From JAFAGX01 sp035623255 (GTDB taxonomy: Bacteria > Acidobacteriota > Terriglobia > Terriglobales > Acidobacteriaceae): DNA of 64,000 bases. The position numbers and the translations under genes were made by a program. Below the pieces are notes generated by a model. It made no database searches. It worked only from the letters and a program-made list of their open reading frames with translations, and was not told the DNA's origin. This document shows, piece by piece, positions 32,811 through 41,334 of this stretch. Numbering within the stretch: the stretch's first letter is position 1; each line of letters opens with the position of its first letter. The DNA lies in the NCBI GenBank assembly GCA_035623255.1, contig DASPTU010000055.1, positions 1 to 64,000 on the forward strand. The letters are read 5' to 3'.

Positions 32811-33794
32811 TTAGCCTTTCCCTTGCAGCATTTCTACCACTCGATCGAAATCCTCGAGGCTGCCGTATTCGATCACGATTTTCCCTTTTCCTTTGCGATC
32901 GTTAATTCGTACTCTGCATCCCAAGACCTGTTCCAGCTCGGTCTGGATCGCTCTTACATTGGGATCCTGCCATCGTGCCCCGTTTTCTTTCTCAGGCGCG
33001 GAGTCACCCGGAAGGTTCGCATAATCGACAAGCGCCGTTAGCTGCGCCACTGACAGCTGTTTTTCAACCGCCTCTTTCGCGAAGTGTGGAATGCTTTCCG
33101 GGTTTGTCAGCTGCAGCAACACGCGCGCTTCGCTGAAATCCAGCTTGCCGGCCGCAAGGAGTTCCTGAACCTCGGATGGAAGCTTCAGCAGGCGCATGTA
33201 ATTCGAGACCGACTCGCGCGAGCAGCCGGTCTTCTGTCCGATCTGCTCCTGGGTGAGACCGAAGTCGCGGCTGAGGCGCGCAAACGCCTGGGCTTGCTCC
33301 AGGCAGTTCAAGTCCTGGCGTTGCAGGTTCTCGACAATGGTCATCTCCGCGGCTTGCTCGTTGGAGACCTGCCGCACGATCGCCGGAATCATCGTCTCAC
33401 CTGCCAGTTTGGCAGCGCGGCAGCGCCGTTCACCAAGAATCAGTGTGTACCGCCCGGAGGACGATGGGCGCACCACAATCGGCTGCACAATGCCGTTGGC
33501 GTGAATGGATTCCGCCAGTTCCTCAAGCGCCTTTTGATCAAAGTTTCGACGCGTCTGATAGGGGTTCTCGTCGATCTGGTCTAAAGCAATGCGGGAAACT
33601 ATATCGGCGGGCTGCGCAGCGCGACTCGCTGGCCCCGAGCTTCCTATTGTAGTCACCGGAACACTCGGCGGCACAACAGCGGGGTTCGCCGCTCCCATTA
33701 CGACTGTCGGCTTTGCGGGCAGCAGGGAATCCAAGCCCCGCCCAAGAGCTCTGCGCTTTTCCGAGGCTTTGTCTGCGCTTATTACGTTATCCAT
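32811..33794 (-). CDS. parB: Chromosome-partitioning protein ParB
   Basis: 327 residues. The start at 33794 (MDNVISADK) has GGAG upstream and precedes the conserved KRRALGRGLDSLLP. The N-terminal CTPase/ParB domain has RIALDQIDENPYQTRRNFDQ and GERRCRAAKLAGE. The central DNA-binding helix-turn-helix is RLSRDFGLTQEQIGQKTGCS. The C-terminal dimerisation region is at about 290-327. It binds parS and spreads as a CTP-dependent clamp. It lies directly downstream of parA on the same strand, with two parS-like sites 1.1 kb away. Confidence 0.96.
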   Translation of the reverse strand: MDNVISADKASEKRRALGRGLDSLLPAKPTVVMGAANPAVVPPSVPVTTIGSSGPASRAAQPADIVSRIALDQIDENPYQTRRNFDQKALEELAESIHANGIVQPIVVRPSSSGRYTLILGERRCRAAKLAGETMIPAIVRQVSNEQAAEMTIVENLQRQDLNCLEQAQAFARLSRDFGLTQEQIGQKTGCSRESVSNYMRLLKLPSEVQELLAAGKLDFSEARVLLQLTNPESIPHFAKEAVEKQLSVAQLTALVDYANLPGDSAPEKENGARWQDPNVRAIQTELEQVLGCRVRINDRKGKGKIVIEYGSLEDFDRVVEMLQGKG

Positions 33795-33821
33795 CCCACT
33801 CTCCATTTCTATTGTGATCTG

Positions 33822-34712
33822 TTATCGATCCTGAATATTGATCGTGACTAATTTATTCCGCTCGGTAATCCATCGTTTCCAGCGTGGAGCATTGACGACC
33901 TGCTTTTCTTCCACCGGCTCGGACATTTCAACCGGGATCTGCGGCAGAAGGCCGCTGCGCTCCAGGACTTCTTTCGCCAACTGGATGTAGCTTTCTGCGC
34001 CGCGCGACCGAGGGTCATAGATGAGTGCCGGCTTGCCGTGGCTGGGTGCTTCGGCCAGACGAACGTTGCGAGGGATTGTCGTCTTGCACAATTTGTCACC
34101 GAAATATCGACTCAATTCCGCCGTCACCTGCTGTGCCAGGTTCGTGCGGTCATCGAACATGGTAAGAACCACGCCTTCGATTGTGAGATCAGGATTCAGT
34201 CCACCGCGAATTCGCTCAACTGTGTCGAGAAGTTCCGACACCCCTTCCAGCGCGAAGTATTCGGCCTGCATCGGAATCAGCACTGCATCCGCGGCGACCA
34301 GTGCGTTCAATGTAAGCAAGTCGAGTGCCGGCGGGCAATCGAGAATGATGTAGCGAAAATGATCGCGCAACGGTGCAAGCGCGTCGCGCAAACGAAATTC
34401 GCGGCGCTCGGCATCCACCAATTCGATGTTGGCCCCGATGAGATTCTTGTGCGCAGGAAGCAGCCACAGTTGCTCCAGTTCCGTCTTTTGCAGCGCCTGC
34501 TCCGCTGAAGCAAGGCCCATCAAGACGTGGTAGGTGGAGATACGCTCTGTATGTTTGACGAAACCGAGGCCACTGCTGGTGTTCGACTGAGGATCACAAT
34601 CTACGAGCAGCGTATTGAGTTCTGCCGCCGCGATCGAAGAGGCCAGATTAATGGCGGTAGTAGTCTTGCCTACGCCGCCCTTCTGGTTGGCTACAGCGAG
34701 AACGCGTCCCAT
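33822..34712 (-). CDS. parA: Chromosome-partitioning ATPase ParA (Soj)
   Basis: 296 residues. Deviant Walker A KGGVGKTT opens the protein (VLAVANQKGGVGKTTTAINL), followed by VDCDPQSNTSSGLG, Walker B YIILDCPPALDLL and a C-terminal ParA region. It drives ParB-parS complexes toward the poles or new cells. The protein has about 35 extra residues at the C-terminus, charged (EPVEEKQVVNAPRWKRWITE), beyond the usual Soj length. Operon order is parA-parB on the minus strand; rsmG lies upstream. Confidence 0.96.
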   Translation of the reverse strand: MGRVLAVANQKGGVGKTTTAINLASSIAAAELNTLLVDCDPQSNTSSGLGFVKHTERISTYHVLMGLASAEQALQKTELEQLWLLPAHKNLIGANIELVDAERREFRLRDALAPLRDHFRYIILDCPPALDLLTLNALVAADAVLIPMQAEYFALEGVSELLDTVERIRGGLNPDLTIEGVVLTMFDDRTNLAQQVTAELSRYFGDKLCKTTIPRNVRLAEAPSHGKPALIYDPRSRGAESYIQLAKEVLERSGLLPQIPVEMSEPVEEKQVVNAPRWKRWITERNKLVTINIQDR

Positions 34713-34859
34713 TCAGTTGTTGGAGAACGCCGAGATGTTCGCAGCATAGTGCCAATTGCTGTGCATTGCAATGACGGAATTCGGTGCAGGTGATGAGTGA
34801 ACACACATAAAGCGGAATTAGTGAGTTGGAAGATTTTTCATCGCCTGTTTCCACAGCGT

Positions 34860-34875
34860 TGTTCCACGTGGAACA
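34860..34875. other. parS: parS-like centromere site 1
   Basis: The 16-bp palindrome TGTTCCACGTGGAACA differs from the classic B. subtilis site (TGTTTCACGTGAAACA) by one symmetric change. It lies just upstream of parA. With the copy 37 bp away it is the expected ParB loading site. Confidence 0.9.
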
Positions 34876-34896
34876 TTTCTGATGACGAAGAGCGGA

Positions 34897-34912
34897 TGTT
34901 CCACGTGGAACA
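34897..34912. other. parS: parS-like centromere site 2
   Basis: A second exact copy of TGTTCCACGTGGAACA, 37 bp (about 3.5 helical turns) from the first. The interval 34713-35068 between parA and rsmG contains no gene apart from these sites. Confidence 0.9.
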
Positions 34913-35068
34913 TTTCAATGATCCGTCCGGAGCACGTCAGTACGAAGCACGTTGAGATCTAGCTCCGGCTTCCCACTCTCGCATCCTGCGGGGCGAACCT
35001 GTGATTGACTGCAGCAGAGGAAGCCTGATCCCATGCAGCCTGCGTCCCACCATTTACGAACTCGATAC

Positions 35069-35806
35069 TTAATCAACTTGATTCCTATTCGTTGGTCGCG
35101 CACCTCCGATCATGAGCACCCGGCTAGATGACAACGGAATTGGTATCGGACTGGCCCAGCTGAACGTCGGCACGAGTTCCTCGGTTTGGCTGACCTGGGA
35201 CTCACCAATCAACAGCACAAGCCTGCCTTCAGGAGCAACCAGGCGCATGGCGGTGCGGAGTGAGTTCTCGAAGCGCTCGACCGCACGCAGCGTCACCGTC
35301 TCTGCCTGTCCGGCGAACCCCTGAGCCCGAGCGGAGAACACAACGGCAGATTTCAGCGCAAGCTTACGGATCGCTTCGCGCAGGAATGTGGCCTTTTTTT
35401 GATTCGATTCAATCAACGTAAGCTCGATTTGCGTCGCCCAGATTTTGATTGGCAGACCTGGGAATCCCGCACCCGAGCCGAAATCCATGAGTCGCGGACC
35501 GGTCAGCCCGTCTTTTGCTCGAGCGTACGGTTGTCCCGACGGTATGGAAGGGAACAGGTGTCGTGCCGCGAACAGAGACTCCCCAAAGTGGCGGGTCACG
35601 ATTTGTTCCGGCTCTCTGACCGCTGTTAGATTCACGCGATCATTCCAATGCAACAGCAGATCAAGATAAGCCGAAGTCTGCTGTAGCTGGACTTCGCTGA
35701 GAATCGCAGATTCTCGCGGCCTGCGATCATGTTCGAGTGCTGAATCTGTAGTGGTGGGAGCTGCAAGAAAAGGCTGCAGGAGTTCAGCAATTCGATCAAA
35801 ATCCAT
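35069..35806 (-). CDS. rsmG: 16S rRNA (guanine-N7) methyltransferase RsmG (GidB)
   Basis: 245 residues. The RsmG core is clear: LLLHWNDRVNLTAVREPEQI, GPRLMDFGSGAGFPGLPIKI, then ELTLIESNQKKATFLREAIR. It methylates G527 of 16S rRNA using SAM. The start is taken at ATG 35806 (MDFDRIAELL); a GTG seven codons upstream is possible. RsmG next to parA-parB is the usual origin-proximal order, but mnmG/mnmE are not upstream here; a GAF-domain protein gene is. Confidence 0.93.
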   Translation of the reverse strand: MDFDRIAELLQPFLAAPTTTDSALEHDRRPRESAILSEVQLQQTSAYLDLLLHWNDRVNLTAVREPEQIVTRHFGESLFAARHLFPSIPSGQPYARAKDGLTGPRLMDFGSGAGFPGLPIKIWATQIELTLIESNQKKATFLREAIRKLALKSAVVFSARAQGFAGQAETVTLRAVERFENSLRTAMRLVAPEGRLVLLIGESQVSQTEELVPTFSWASPIPIPLSSSRVLMIGGARPTNRNQVD

Positions 35807-35964
35807 GAGATTTGTCGCCAGGCACAATTTTTGGCCGGTCGAGGGTATTCAATCACATTGCAGGGGAGAGTAGCGATAAAGCCATGGAAAACATGATGCG
35901 GTGTCGCGATCAGGTTTAACTCTCGCCGACTCGCGTTGAGTCGTGATCCTGCAATGTCGCCGGA

Positions 35965-38406
35965 TCACCGGTCTCGGTTCGGGCTTGACCGGCGAGCGCG
36001 GGCCTTACGGTAATCGTCGGCAGTTGTTCGATAGCACGGCAAACTGCTCTGCCCTCGGTTCGAGGACTTCGCGTTAAGTAAATCTCGATCACTCCGCGGC
36101 CAGGCTCTCGTTGACGCCTCTACCTCGTCTACCGCCGCGTCGCAGCTCGGGTCTCGTGTAGCGCGAAGATTCTCGATGGGCGGGTAATTCGGACCGTAGT
36201 CCGAAAGCCTCGGTTGGTAGGGAAGAAAGTCGTAAACAAGCTTGATCAGCCGCGATTGATGCCGTGTAACCCGCTCCTCGGCAATGAATACTTCGTAGCT
36301 TAAAAAATACGACGAAGCGGGTAGAACCAACGCTGGTCCAATGAAGTTCACATTGAGCACTTTCGCGTCAGGGAATTTTGGGTCAGGAGCTTCGTCAGGC
36401 CTGGGTAGAGTTTGTCGCGTGTCGGAAGTGAGTTCCCCTGGAAGAAAGCCGCCAGGCAGGCTGCTGGCGAGCGTGCTTGCCCCGCTTGTCTTCACATTGG
36501 TTGGAGCCGCGATAGCGGGCAGAGGCATTTGCGTCCCTGCGGTGGCCGTCGAGCCTCGGCTGTAGCCACTTCCGAGCAAACTGGCAGAAGGCGCAGGAGG
36601 CACCGCTGCAATGGCCATCGTGGTTCCACTGGATGCGCCATAACTGCCGGCACGCTGAACCACGGGAGCAGGTGGCACCACCCGCACGGAGCCGCCCGAA
36701 AACGAACTGCCAGCTCGGGCTCCCGAGCGAGAGACGCCTCCAGTGATTGATGGCGGAGGGGGTACGACATTAGCGCCCTTACCGCCAAGAAAGGTGCTGC
36801 CATAGCTTCTTGCAATTTGAACCGTAGGCGCAGGCGGTACGACATGAAGGCTGCCACTTCCTAGAGAAGCAGGGCGTAACCCAGATCGATCGAGACCATT
36901 GACCGCCGGTGCCGGCGGTACGACATGCACATTGCCATTCCCTAGAGAACCAGCGCGTAACCCAGATCGGTCGAGACCAGTGACCGTAGGCGCAGGCGGT
37001 ACGACATGAAAGCCGCCACTTCCTGAAGAAGCAGGGCGTAACCCAGATCGATCGAGACCATTGACCGACGGCGCGGGCGGCACAACATGCACATTGCCAT
37101 TCCCTAGAGAACCAGCGCGTAGCCCGCTTCGCTCAAGACCGTTGAGCGATGGCATCGGTGGTACGACTGCAGCTTCCGTGCTGACAAGAGTAGATCGCAT
37201 TGTGCTCAACGTCAGCCCTCCCTCGCGGAACCGCACCTGGGGCGCTGGCGCGACGACTTGCAATTGGCCAATACTGATCTTGCCGCGCGTGTGGATCGAC
37301 TCCGATACGGACGGCGCCGGCCGAACTACCGCTGGTGTGGCGAGTGCTGGTGCCGATGTTCGCGCCATTCCGGAGACTTCCGGCGGTGGCGCAACCGCGG
37401 TCGCGTCAAGCGCGGGGGTGGTCAGTTGAGTTCGTGTAGCCGCTGCAGCTGGAGCTACAGGCAGCGGGGTGTTCGCCGCGATCAAGCGGACCAGGCGAAG
37501 GTCACCTTTGAGGCTGAGGTTAGGAGGCGCTGGCGAAATCTGGGCCCGGCTGACCGATGCCCGCCGCACCACAAGGGCCTCCTGTTTCGTAAAAGCGAAT
37601 GCTGGCCGGGAGCGTGGCGTGACGACTTCCTTGCCGTTCCTTACCGGTTGATATTCGGCGGGAAGATAATAAACCACGTCTGATTTGTTAAACCCATTCT
37701 GGGTGACGAGCCGCGGCTGGGAAATTCCAAATTTCAGAAGGGCCACCATCGCGATCAGCATCATTCCGTGCAGCAGTACGGAGTGACCAAATCGTTGCCA
37801 AGGCAGTGGCGATGGCACAAAGACATCTGGCCAGAATCGCGCCGGCCGCGAGGTCAGCTTCAAGGGGGCAAGCCGCGGAGGGAACAAAATGTCACTCAGG
37901 TTTTCCCAGAAGACGCGGTGCGCCGGTTCCATCTCAATCAGCAGCTTCGGCGGCGGTGTGGGCTTGACTAAAGTTGTCGTAGCGAGCACGTTGTCCGCGA
38001 GTTGCTGGACGAGCGCCAGATCGCCGTCATGAAAAGCGAATCGCTGGGAAGAGAAAACTTCCAGCAGGCCGACTACCTCGCCGTGCCAGGGAATCGGCGC
38101 CGCCAGAATGGAGCGAATTCCGAGGCGGCGGCAGACCTTCGCATCAACGCGCGGATCGCTGTCGGAGTCTTCGCAGAGCAGGGCCTTGCAGCTGCGGACA
38201 CACTCTCCCGAAAAACCAGTGCTTGTATCCAGCCGGGCGCCCAACGCCGGGGCGTTGTTGCCTACGCTGGCCCGGCAAATCATCGAACCCTGATGAGCCA
38301 GCGCGATTGCAGCGGCATCGCCGCGCGTGAGCGCTTGAGCGCGTTCCGTGAGAGATTGGAGAGCGACCTTCATGTGCGGATGGTCGCCATGGGGGAGAAG
38401 ATGCAT
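35965..38406 (-). CDS. GAF-domain membrane protein with long proline-rich repeat region
   Basis: 813 residues. The ATG at 38406 has GAGG upstream. Residues about 15-155 form a GAF-like sensor domain (RAQALTRGDAAAIALAHQGS, RRLGIRSILAAPIPWHGEVV, GLLEVFSSQRFAF). One transmembrane helix lies near 210-235 (SVLLHGMMLIAMVALLKFG). About 400 residues of low complexity follow, rich in VVPPAPxV motifs with a 27-residue unit (GLDRSGLRxxSLGxGxxH). The C-terminal part (LNVNFIGPALVLPASSYFLS, LIKLVYDFLPYQPRLSDYGP) is a conserved-looking globular segment. The layout resembles a TonB-like envelope-spanning protein with a cytoplasmic GAF domain, but no TonB C-terminal signature is evident. The last 60 residues are Arg/Ser-rich and may be degenerate. 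Confidence 0.75.
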   Translation of the reverse strand: MHLLPHGDHPHMKVALQSLTERAQALTRGDAAAIALAHQGSMICRASVGNNAPALGARLDTSTGFSGECVRSCKALLCEDSDSDPRVDAKVCRRLGIRSILAAPIPWHGEVVGLLEVFSSQRFAFHDGDLALVQQLADNVLATTTLVKPTPPPKLLIEMEPAHRVFWENLSDILFPPRLAPLKLTSRPARFWPDVFVPSPLPWQRFGHSVLLHGMMLIAMVALLKFGISQPRLVTQNGFNKSDVVYYLPAEYQPVRNGKEVVTPRSRPAFAFTKQEALVVRRASVSRAQISPAPPNLSLKGDLRLVRLIAANTPLPVAPAAAATRTQLTTPALDATAVAPPPEVSGMARTSAPALATPAVVRPAPSVSESIHTRGKISIGQLQVVAPAPQVRFREGGLTLSTMRSTLVSTEAAVVPPMPSLNGLERSGLRAGSLGNGNVHVVPPAPSVNGLDRSGLRPASSGSGGFHVVPPAPTVTGLDRSGLRAGSLGNGNVHVVPPAPAVNGLDRSGLRPASLGSGSLHVVPPAPTVQIARSYGSTFLGGKGANVVPPPPSITGGVSRSGARAGSSFSGGSVRVVPPAPVVQRAGSYGASSGTTMAIAAVPPAPSASLLGSGYSRGSTATAGTQMPLPAIAAPTNVKTSGASTLASSLPGGFLPGELTSDTRQTLPRPDEAPDPKFPDAKVLNVNFIGPALVLPASSYFLSYEVFIAEERVTRHQSRLIKLVYDFLPYQPRLSDYGPNYPPIENLRATRDPSCDAAVDEVEASTRAWPRSDRDLLNAKSSNRGQSSLPCYRTTADDYRKARARRSSPNRDR
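36835..37160 (-). repeat. 81-bp tandem repeat arranged as a duplicated 162-bp unit
   Basis: The segment GTAACCCAGATCG recurs at about 36875, 36956 and 37037 (a fourth copy near 37118 diverges after GTA), spacing 81 bp (27 codons). Alternate copies are almost identical over 162 bp: GATCGAGACCATTGACC occurs at 36888 and 37050, and ACATGCACATTGCCATTCCC occurs twice. This shows a recent duplication of a two-unit block inside the GAF-protein gene. Confidence 0.8.
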
Positions 38407-38809
38407 CAAGCTGCCTCAGTCAATCGGGAAAGATTGCCACAAAACCGGCGTCTGTGGCCAGTTTTGGCGCTAATTCACTTTTAGGGGAGTGTCGGCTGCC
38501 GCGCTTTCCTGCGGCAAGATGCCTAGAGTACGTCGTCCCCTGTGCCACCCGGCGGAGGGCTCTTTCCAGGAGCCTCTCGGCAACCTGCCGGAATTAACTG
38601 CGTTAGATGCTAGCCTGATCGTGGGGCGCGTTTGAAGCGTGGTGACTCAACAGAAAAAACTAAAGTAATCAAGAAGAAAGTCTCATCTATCCCATAATCG
38701 CGACTGTTCCTCGTCCAGCGAGCTCAGGCTGCCTCAATGAGTGTCCAGTGCTGCCTGTTAAACTAGATTTGTCCCAACCCACGCCGCTTCGTACGACTGC
38801 GGCAACCAG
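38407..38809. other. Intergenic region without a recognised gene
   Basis: About 400 bp between divergent genes (GAF protein and ABC permease). I see no convincing reading frame, RNA gene or strong repeat. It should contain both promoters; an A-rich stretch near 38650-38690 is the only notable base-composition change. Confidence 0.5.
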
Positions 38810-40039
38810 ATGAGCGTTCTTGAAGCCATTCGCCTCGCGTTGCAGTCCCTTTGGGCGAACAAGCTGCGTTCGGCGCTGACACTACTTGGTGTCGTCATCG
38901 GAGTAGCTGCAGTGATCGCGGTGGTTACATTTACCAGCGGCATTAATGGCTACGTAGCACAGAAGATCTTTAACCTGGGGGCTGATGTTTTCCTGATCAG
39001 TAAGGTTTCTCCAGTAATCACGAACATTGACCAATTTCTCGAAGGGCAGAAGCGCAAGGACGTCACTATCGAAGACTACGAGGCTGTACGCGCGGCTTGC
39101 CAGCACTGCGCCTTCGTCGGCGCTTCCACCATCAAGATCGACGGTCATGCCAAGTACGGTGAACAATCTGTCAGCGATGTATGGGTTCGTGGTTTCACCC
39201 CAAGCATGGCTCAGATCCTCGACATTGATCTGAGTTCCGGCCGCATGCTTAACGAGACCGACGAGAACAATCGCTCCAGCGTGGCAATCATCGGCAGCGA
39301 CGTGGTTGATAATCTTTTTGCCGGGGTGGACCCGCTGAACAAAGAAATTCGGGTGGAAGGCCAACTTTACCGGGTCGTTGGTGTGGGAAAGAAACAAGGG
39401 ACGACATTGGGGCAAAGTCGCGACAATTTTGTAGCTATCCCGATCTCAAGTTACCTAAAACAATTTGGATCCCATATCTCGATCCGCATCTCAGGCAAGG
39501 CCAATGGGGTTGGCGCGCAACTTGAGGCCGCAATGGATGAGGCTCGTGCGATCATGCGTGCGCGACGCCACGATCCTCCCGCGAAGCCCGACAGCTTTGC
39601 GGCTGAAACCAATCAGAGTTTCTTGAGTCTCTGGTCGAACCTCAGCGGAACGTTTTTCATCGTGATGGTCGCGATCGCGTCCATCGCGCTAATTGTTGGC
39701 GGAATCGTAATCATGAACATCATGCTGGTCTCGGTGACCGAACGCACGCGTGAAATCGGGATTCGTAAAGCAATGGGCGCACGCCGCCGTGACGTGCTGC
39801 TGCAGTTTCTGATTGAGTCGAGCACGATGGCGGTAGTTGGAGGAATGCTGGGCATTTTGTTCGGAATTAGTTTTGCAAAGGGAATTACAGCTCTGATTGG
39901 AATGCCTTCTGTTGTGAAAATGTGGGCCGTGGCTGCCGCGCTGCTGGTTTCAGGCAGCGTGGGCGTGTTTTTTGGTGTCTATCCAGCGAGGCGGGCGGCG
40001 CGTTTGGATCCGATTGTGGCCCTGAGGTTCGAGCTCTAA
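38810..40039 (+). CDS. MacB/FtsX-type ABC transporter permease
   Basis: 409 residues. An N-terminal helix (LRSALTLLGVVIGVAAVIAV) is followed by a large periplasmic MacB-type domain (about 60-270) and three C-terminal helices with the conserved VTERTREIGIRKAMGARRRD loop that contacts the ATPase. Such permeases export lipoproteins, antibiotics or peptides or transmit force across the envelope. No ATPase or membrane-fusion gene is adjacent, so the partner must be encoded elsewhere. The next gene, 11 bp on, encodes a second similar permease; the pair probably forms a heterodimer. Confidence 0.9.
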   Translation: MSVLEAIRLALQSLWANKLRSALTLLGVVIGVAAVIAVVTFTSGINGYVAQKIFNLGADVFLISKVSPVITNIDQFLEGQKRKDVTIEDYEAVRAACQHCAFVGASTIKIDGHAKYGEQSVSDVWVRGFTPSMAQILDIDLSSGRMLNETDENNRSSVAIIGSDVVDNLFAGVDPLNKEIRVEGQLYRVVGVGKKQGTTLGQSRDNFVAIPISSYLKQFGSHISIRISGKANGVGAQLEAAMDEARAIMRARRHDPPAKPDSFAAETNQSFLSLWSNLSGTFFIVMVAIASIALIVGGIVIMNIMLVSVTERTREIGIRKAMGARRRDVLLQFLIESSTMAVVGGMLGILFGISFAKGITALIGMPSVVKMWAVAAALLVSGSVGVFFGVYPARRAARLDPIVALRFEL

Positions 40040-40050
40040 GTCAAACTCTC

Positions 40051-41313
40051 ATGATGCGCAAAAGCGATTACACCGAAGTCATTACGATGGCCTTGCAGAC
40101 CATCCGCAGCAACAAGCTGCGTTCGGCGCTTACCGTCCTCGGTATTGTGATTGGCGTCGCGGTCGTGATCGGTATCTCCTCGGTTGTGCGCGGGCTGAAT
40201 GACAACGTCAGCCAGGTCGTGACCAGCATCGGTTCGAACATCATTTTTGCCTTTCATGTCGAACCTTTCAAGTTCGGCATGCCGACCGAAGAGATGCGCA
40301 AACGCAGGGAATTGACGCTGGAGGATGCGATGGCAGTTGGGGACCTGCCGCATGTGAAGTCCGTCACGCCCACACTGCAATTTATCCAGCGGGAGTTCGG
40401 TACCGGCACCTATGTGGTCAAATACGGGGATCGCAGGGCGAAGAACACAATCCTGGAAGGGGACCTGTCCGCGGTAAAGGATGTTTACGATTTCGAGCTC
40501 TCTGCCGGCCGTTGGTTTACCGAACTCGACGATCAGTATCACAACCCAGTTATTGTTCTCGGCAGCGACACCGCGGAAGAGCTGTTTCCGAATAATGATC
40601 CGTTAGGCAAAGAGATCAATATTGAAGGGCAAACGTTCACTGTCGTGGGCGTCACAGTGCCGAACAAAAACGTTTTCTCTACCGGCAAAAACCCGAATGA
40701 CAACGTCGTTTACTTCCCGTTGTCCGTTTTTCGCAAGCTGCATCCGGAGCTGAAGCAGTACTGGATCAGCGCCAAAGCCACTTCGCAGCAGGACATGCCG
40801 AAGGCGATGGACGAGATTCGCGAACTGCTGCGCCGTCGCCGGAAGGTGCCGCCGGACAAACCTGATAACTTTGCCTTATTCACTCAGGACTCGCTCGTCG
40901 ATGTCTGGAACCAAATTACAGGAGCTGTATTCATATTCATGTTTGCGGTTTCCAGCGTAGGTCTGATCGTAGGCGGAGTCGGGGTAATGAATATTATGCT
41001 GGTCTCCGTTACCGAGCGCACTCGCGAGATCGGTGTGCGCAAGGCAATTGGGGCGCGCAAGGGGGACATACTATTGCAATTCACGCTGGAGGCGATCACA
41101 CTCACCGCACTCGGCGGAGTTATTGGCGTTCTGGTCGGTGCACTGATCACATGGATCATTCCCGTCATTTGGACTTCGCTGCCAGCCCGCATGTCAACAT
41201 TCTGGACAGTCTTCGGCATCACGGCTGCCGCGATCGAGGGGCTGCTTTTTGGAATTTATCCGGCGTGGAAGGCCGCTAACCTGGATCCGATCGAGTCTTT
41301 GCGCTACGAGTGA
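40051..41313 (+). CDS. MacB/FtsX-type ABC transporter permease (second of pair)
   Basis: 420 residues with the same architecture as its upstream neighbour: IRSNKLRSALTVLGIVIGVA, a periplasmic domain (about 55-290), and SVTERTREIGVRKAIGARKG in the cytoplasmic loop. The ATG at 40051 is followed by a second ATG. Sequence identity with the first permease is moderate, which indicates an old duplication. It is followed after 21 bp by the HpnI-like gene, so transcription may continue into it. Confidence 0.9.
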   Translation: MMRKSDYTEVITMALQTIRSNKLRSALTVLGIVIGVAVVIGISSVVRGLNDNVSQVVTSIGSNIIFAFHVEPFKFGMPTEEMRKRRELTLEDAMAVGDLPHVKSVTPTLQFIQREFGTGTYVVKYGDRRAKNTILEGDLSAVKDVYDFELSAGRWFTELDDQYHNPVIVLGSDTAEELFPNNDPLGKEINIEGQTFTVVGVTVPNKNVFSTGKNPNDNVVYFPLSVFRKLHPELKQYWISAKATSQQDMPKAMDEIRELLRRRRKVPPDKPDNFALFTQDSLVDVWNQITGAVFIFMFAVSSVGLIVGGVGVMNIMLVSVTERTREIGVRKAIGARKGDILLQFTLEAITLTALGGVIGVLVGALITWIIPVIWTSLPARMSTFWTVFGITAAAIEGLLFGIYPAWKAANLDPIESLRYE

Positions 41314-41334
41314 GTCGCACCGCAACTCAAATCC

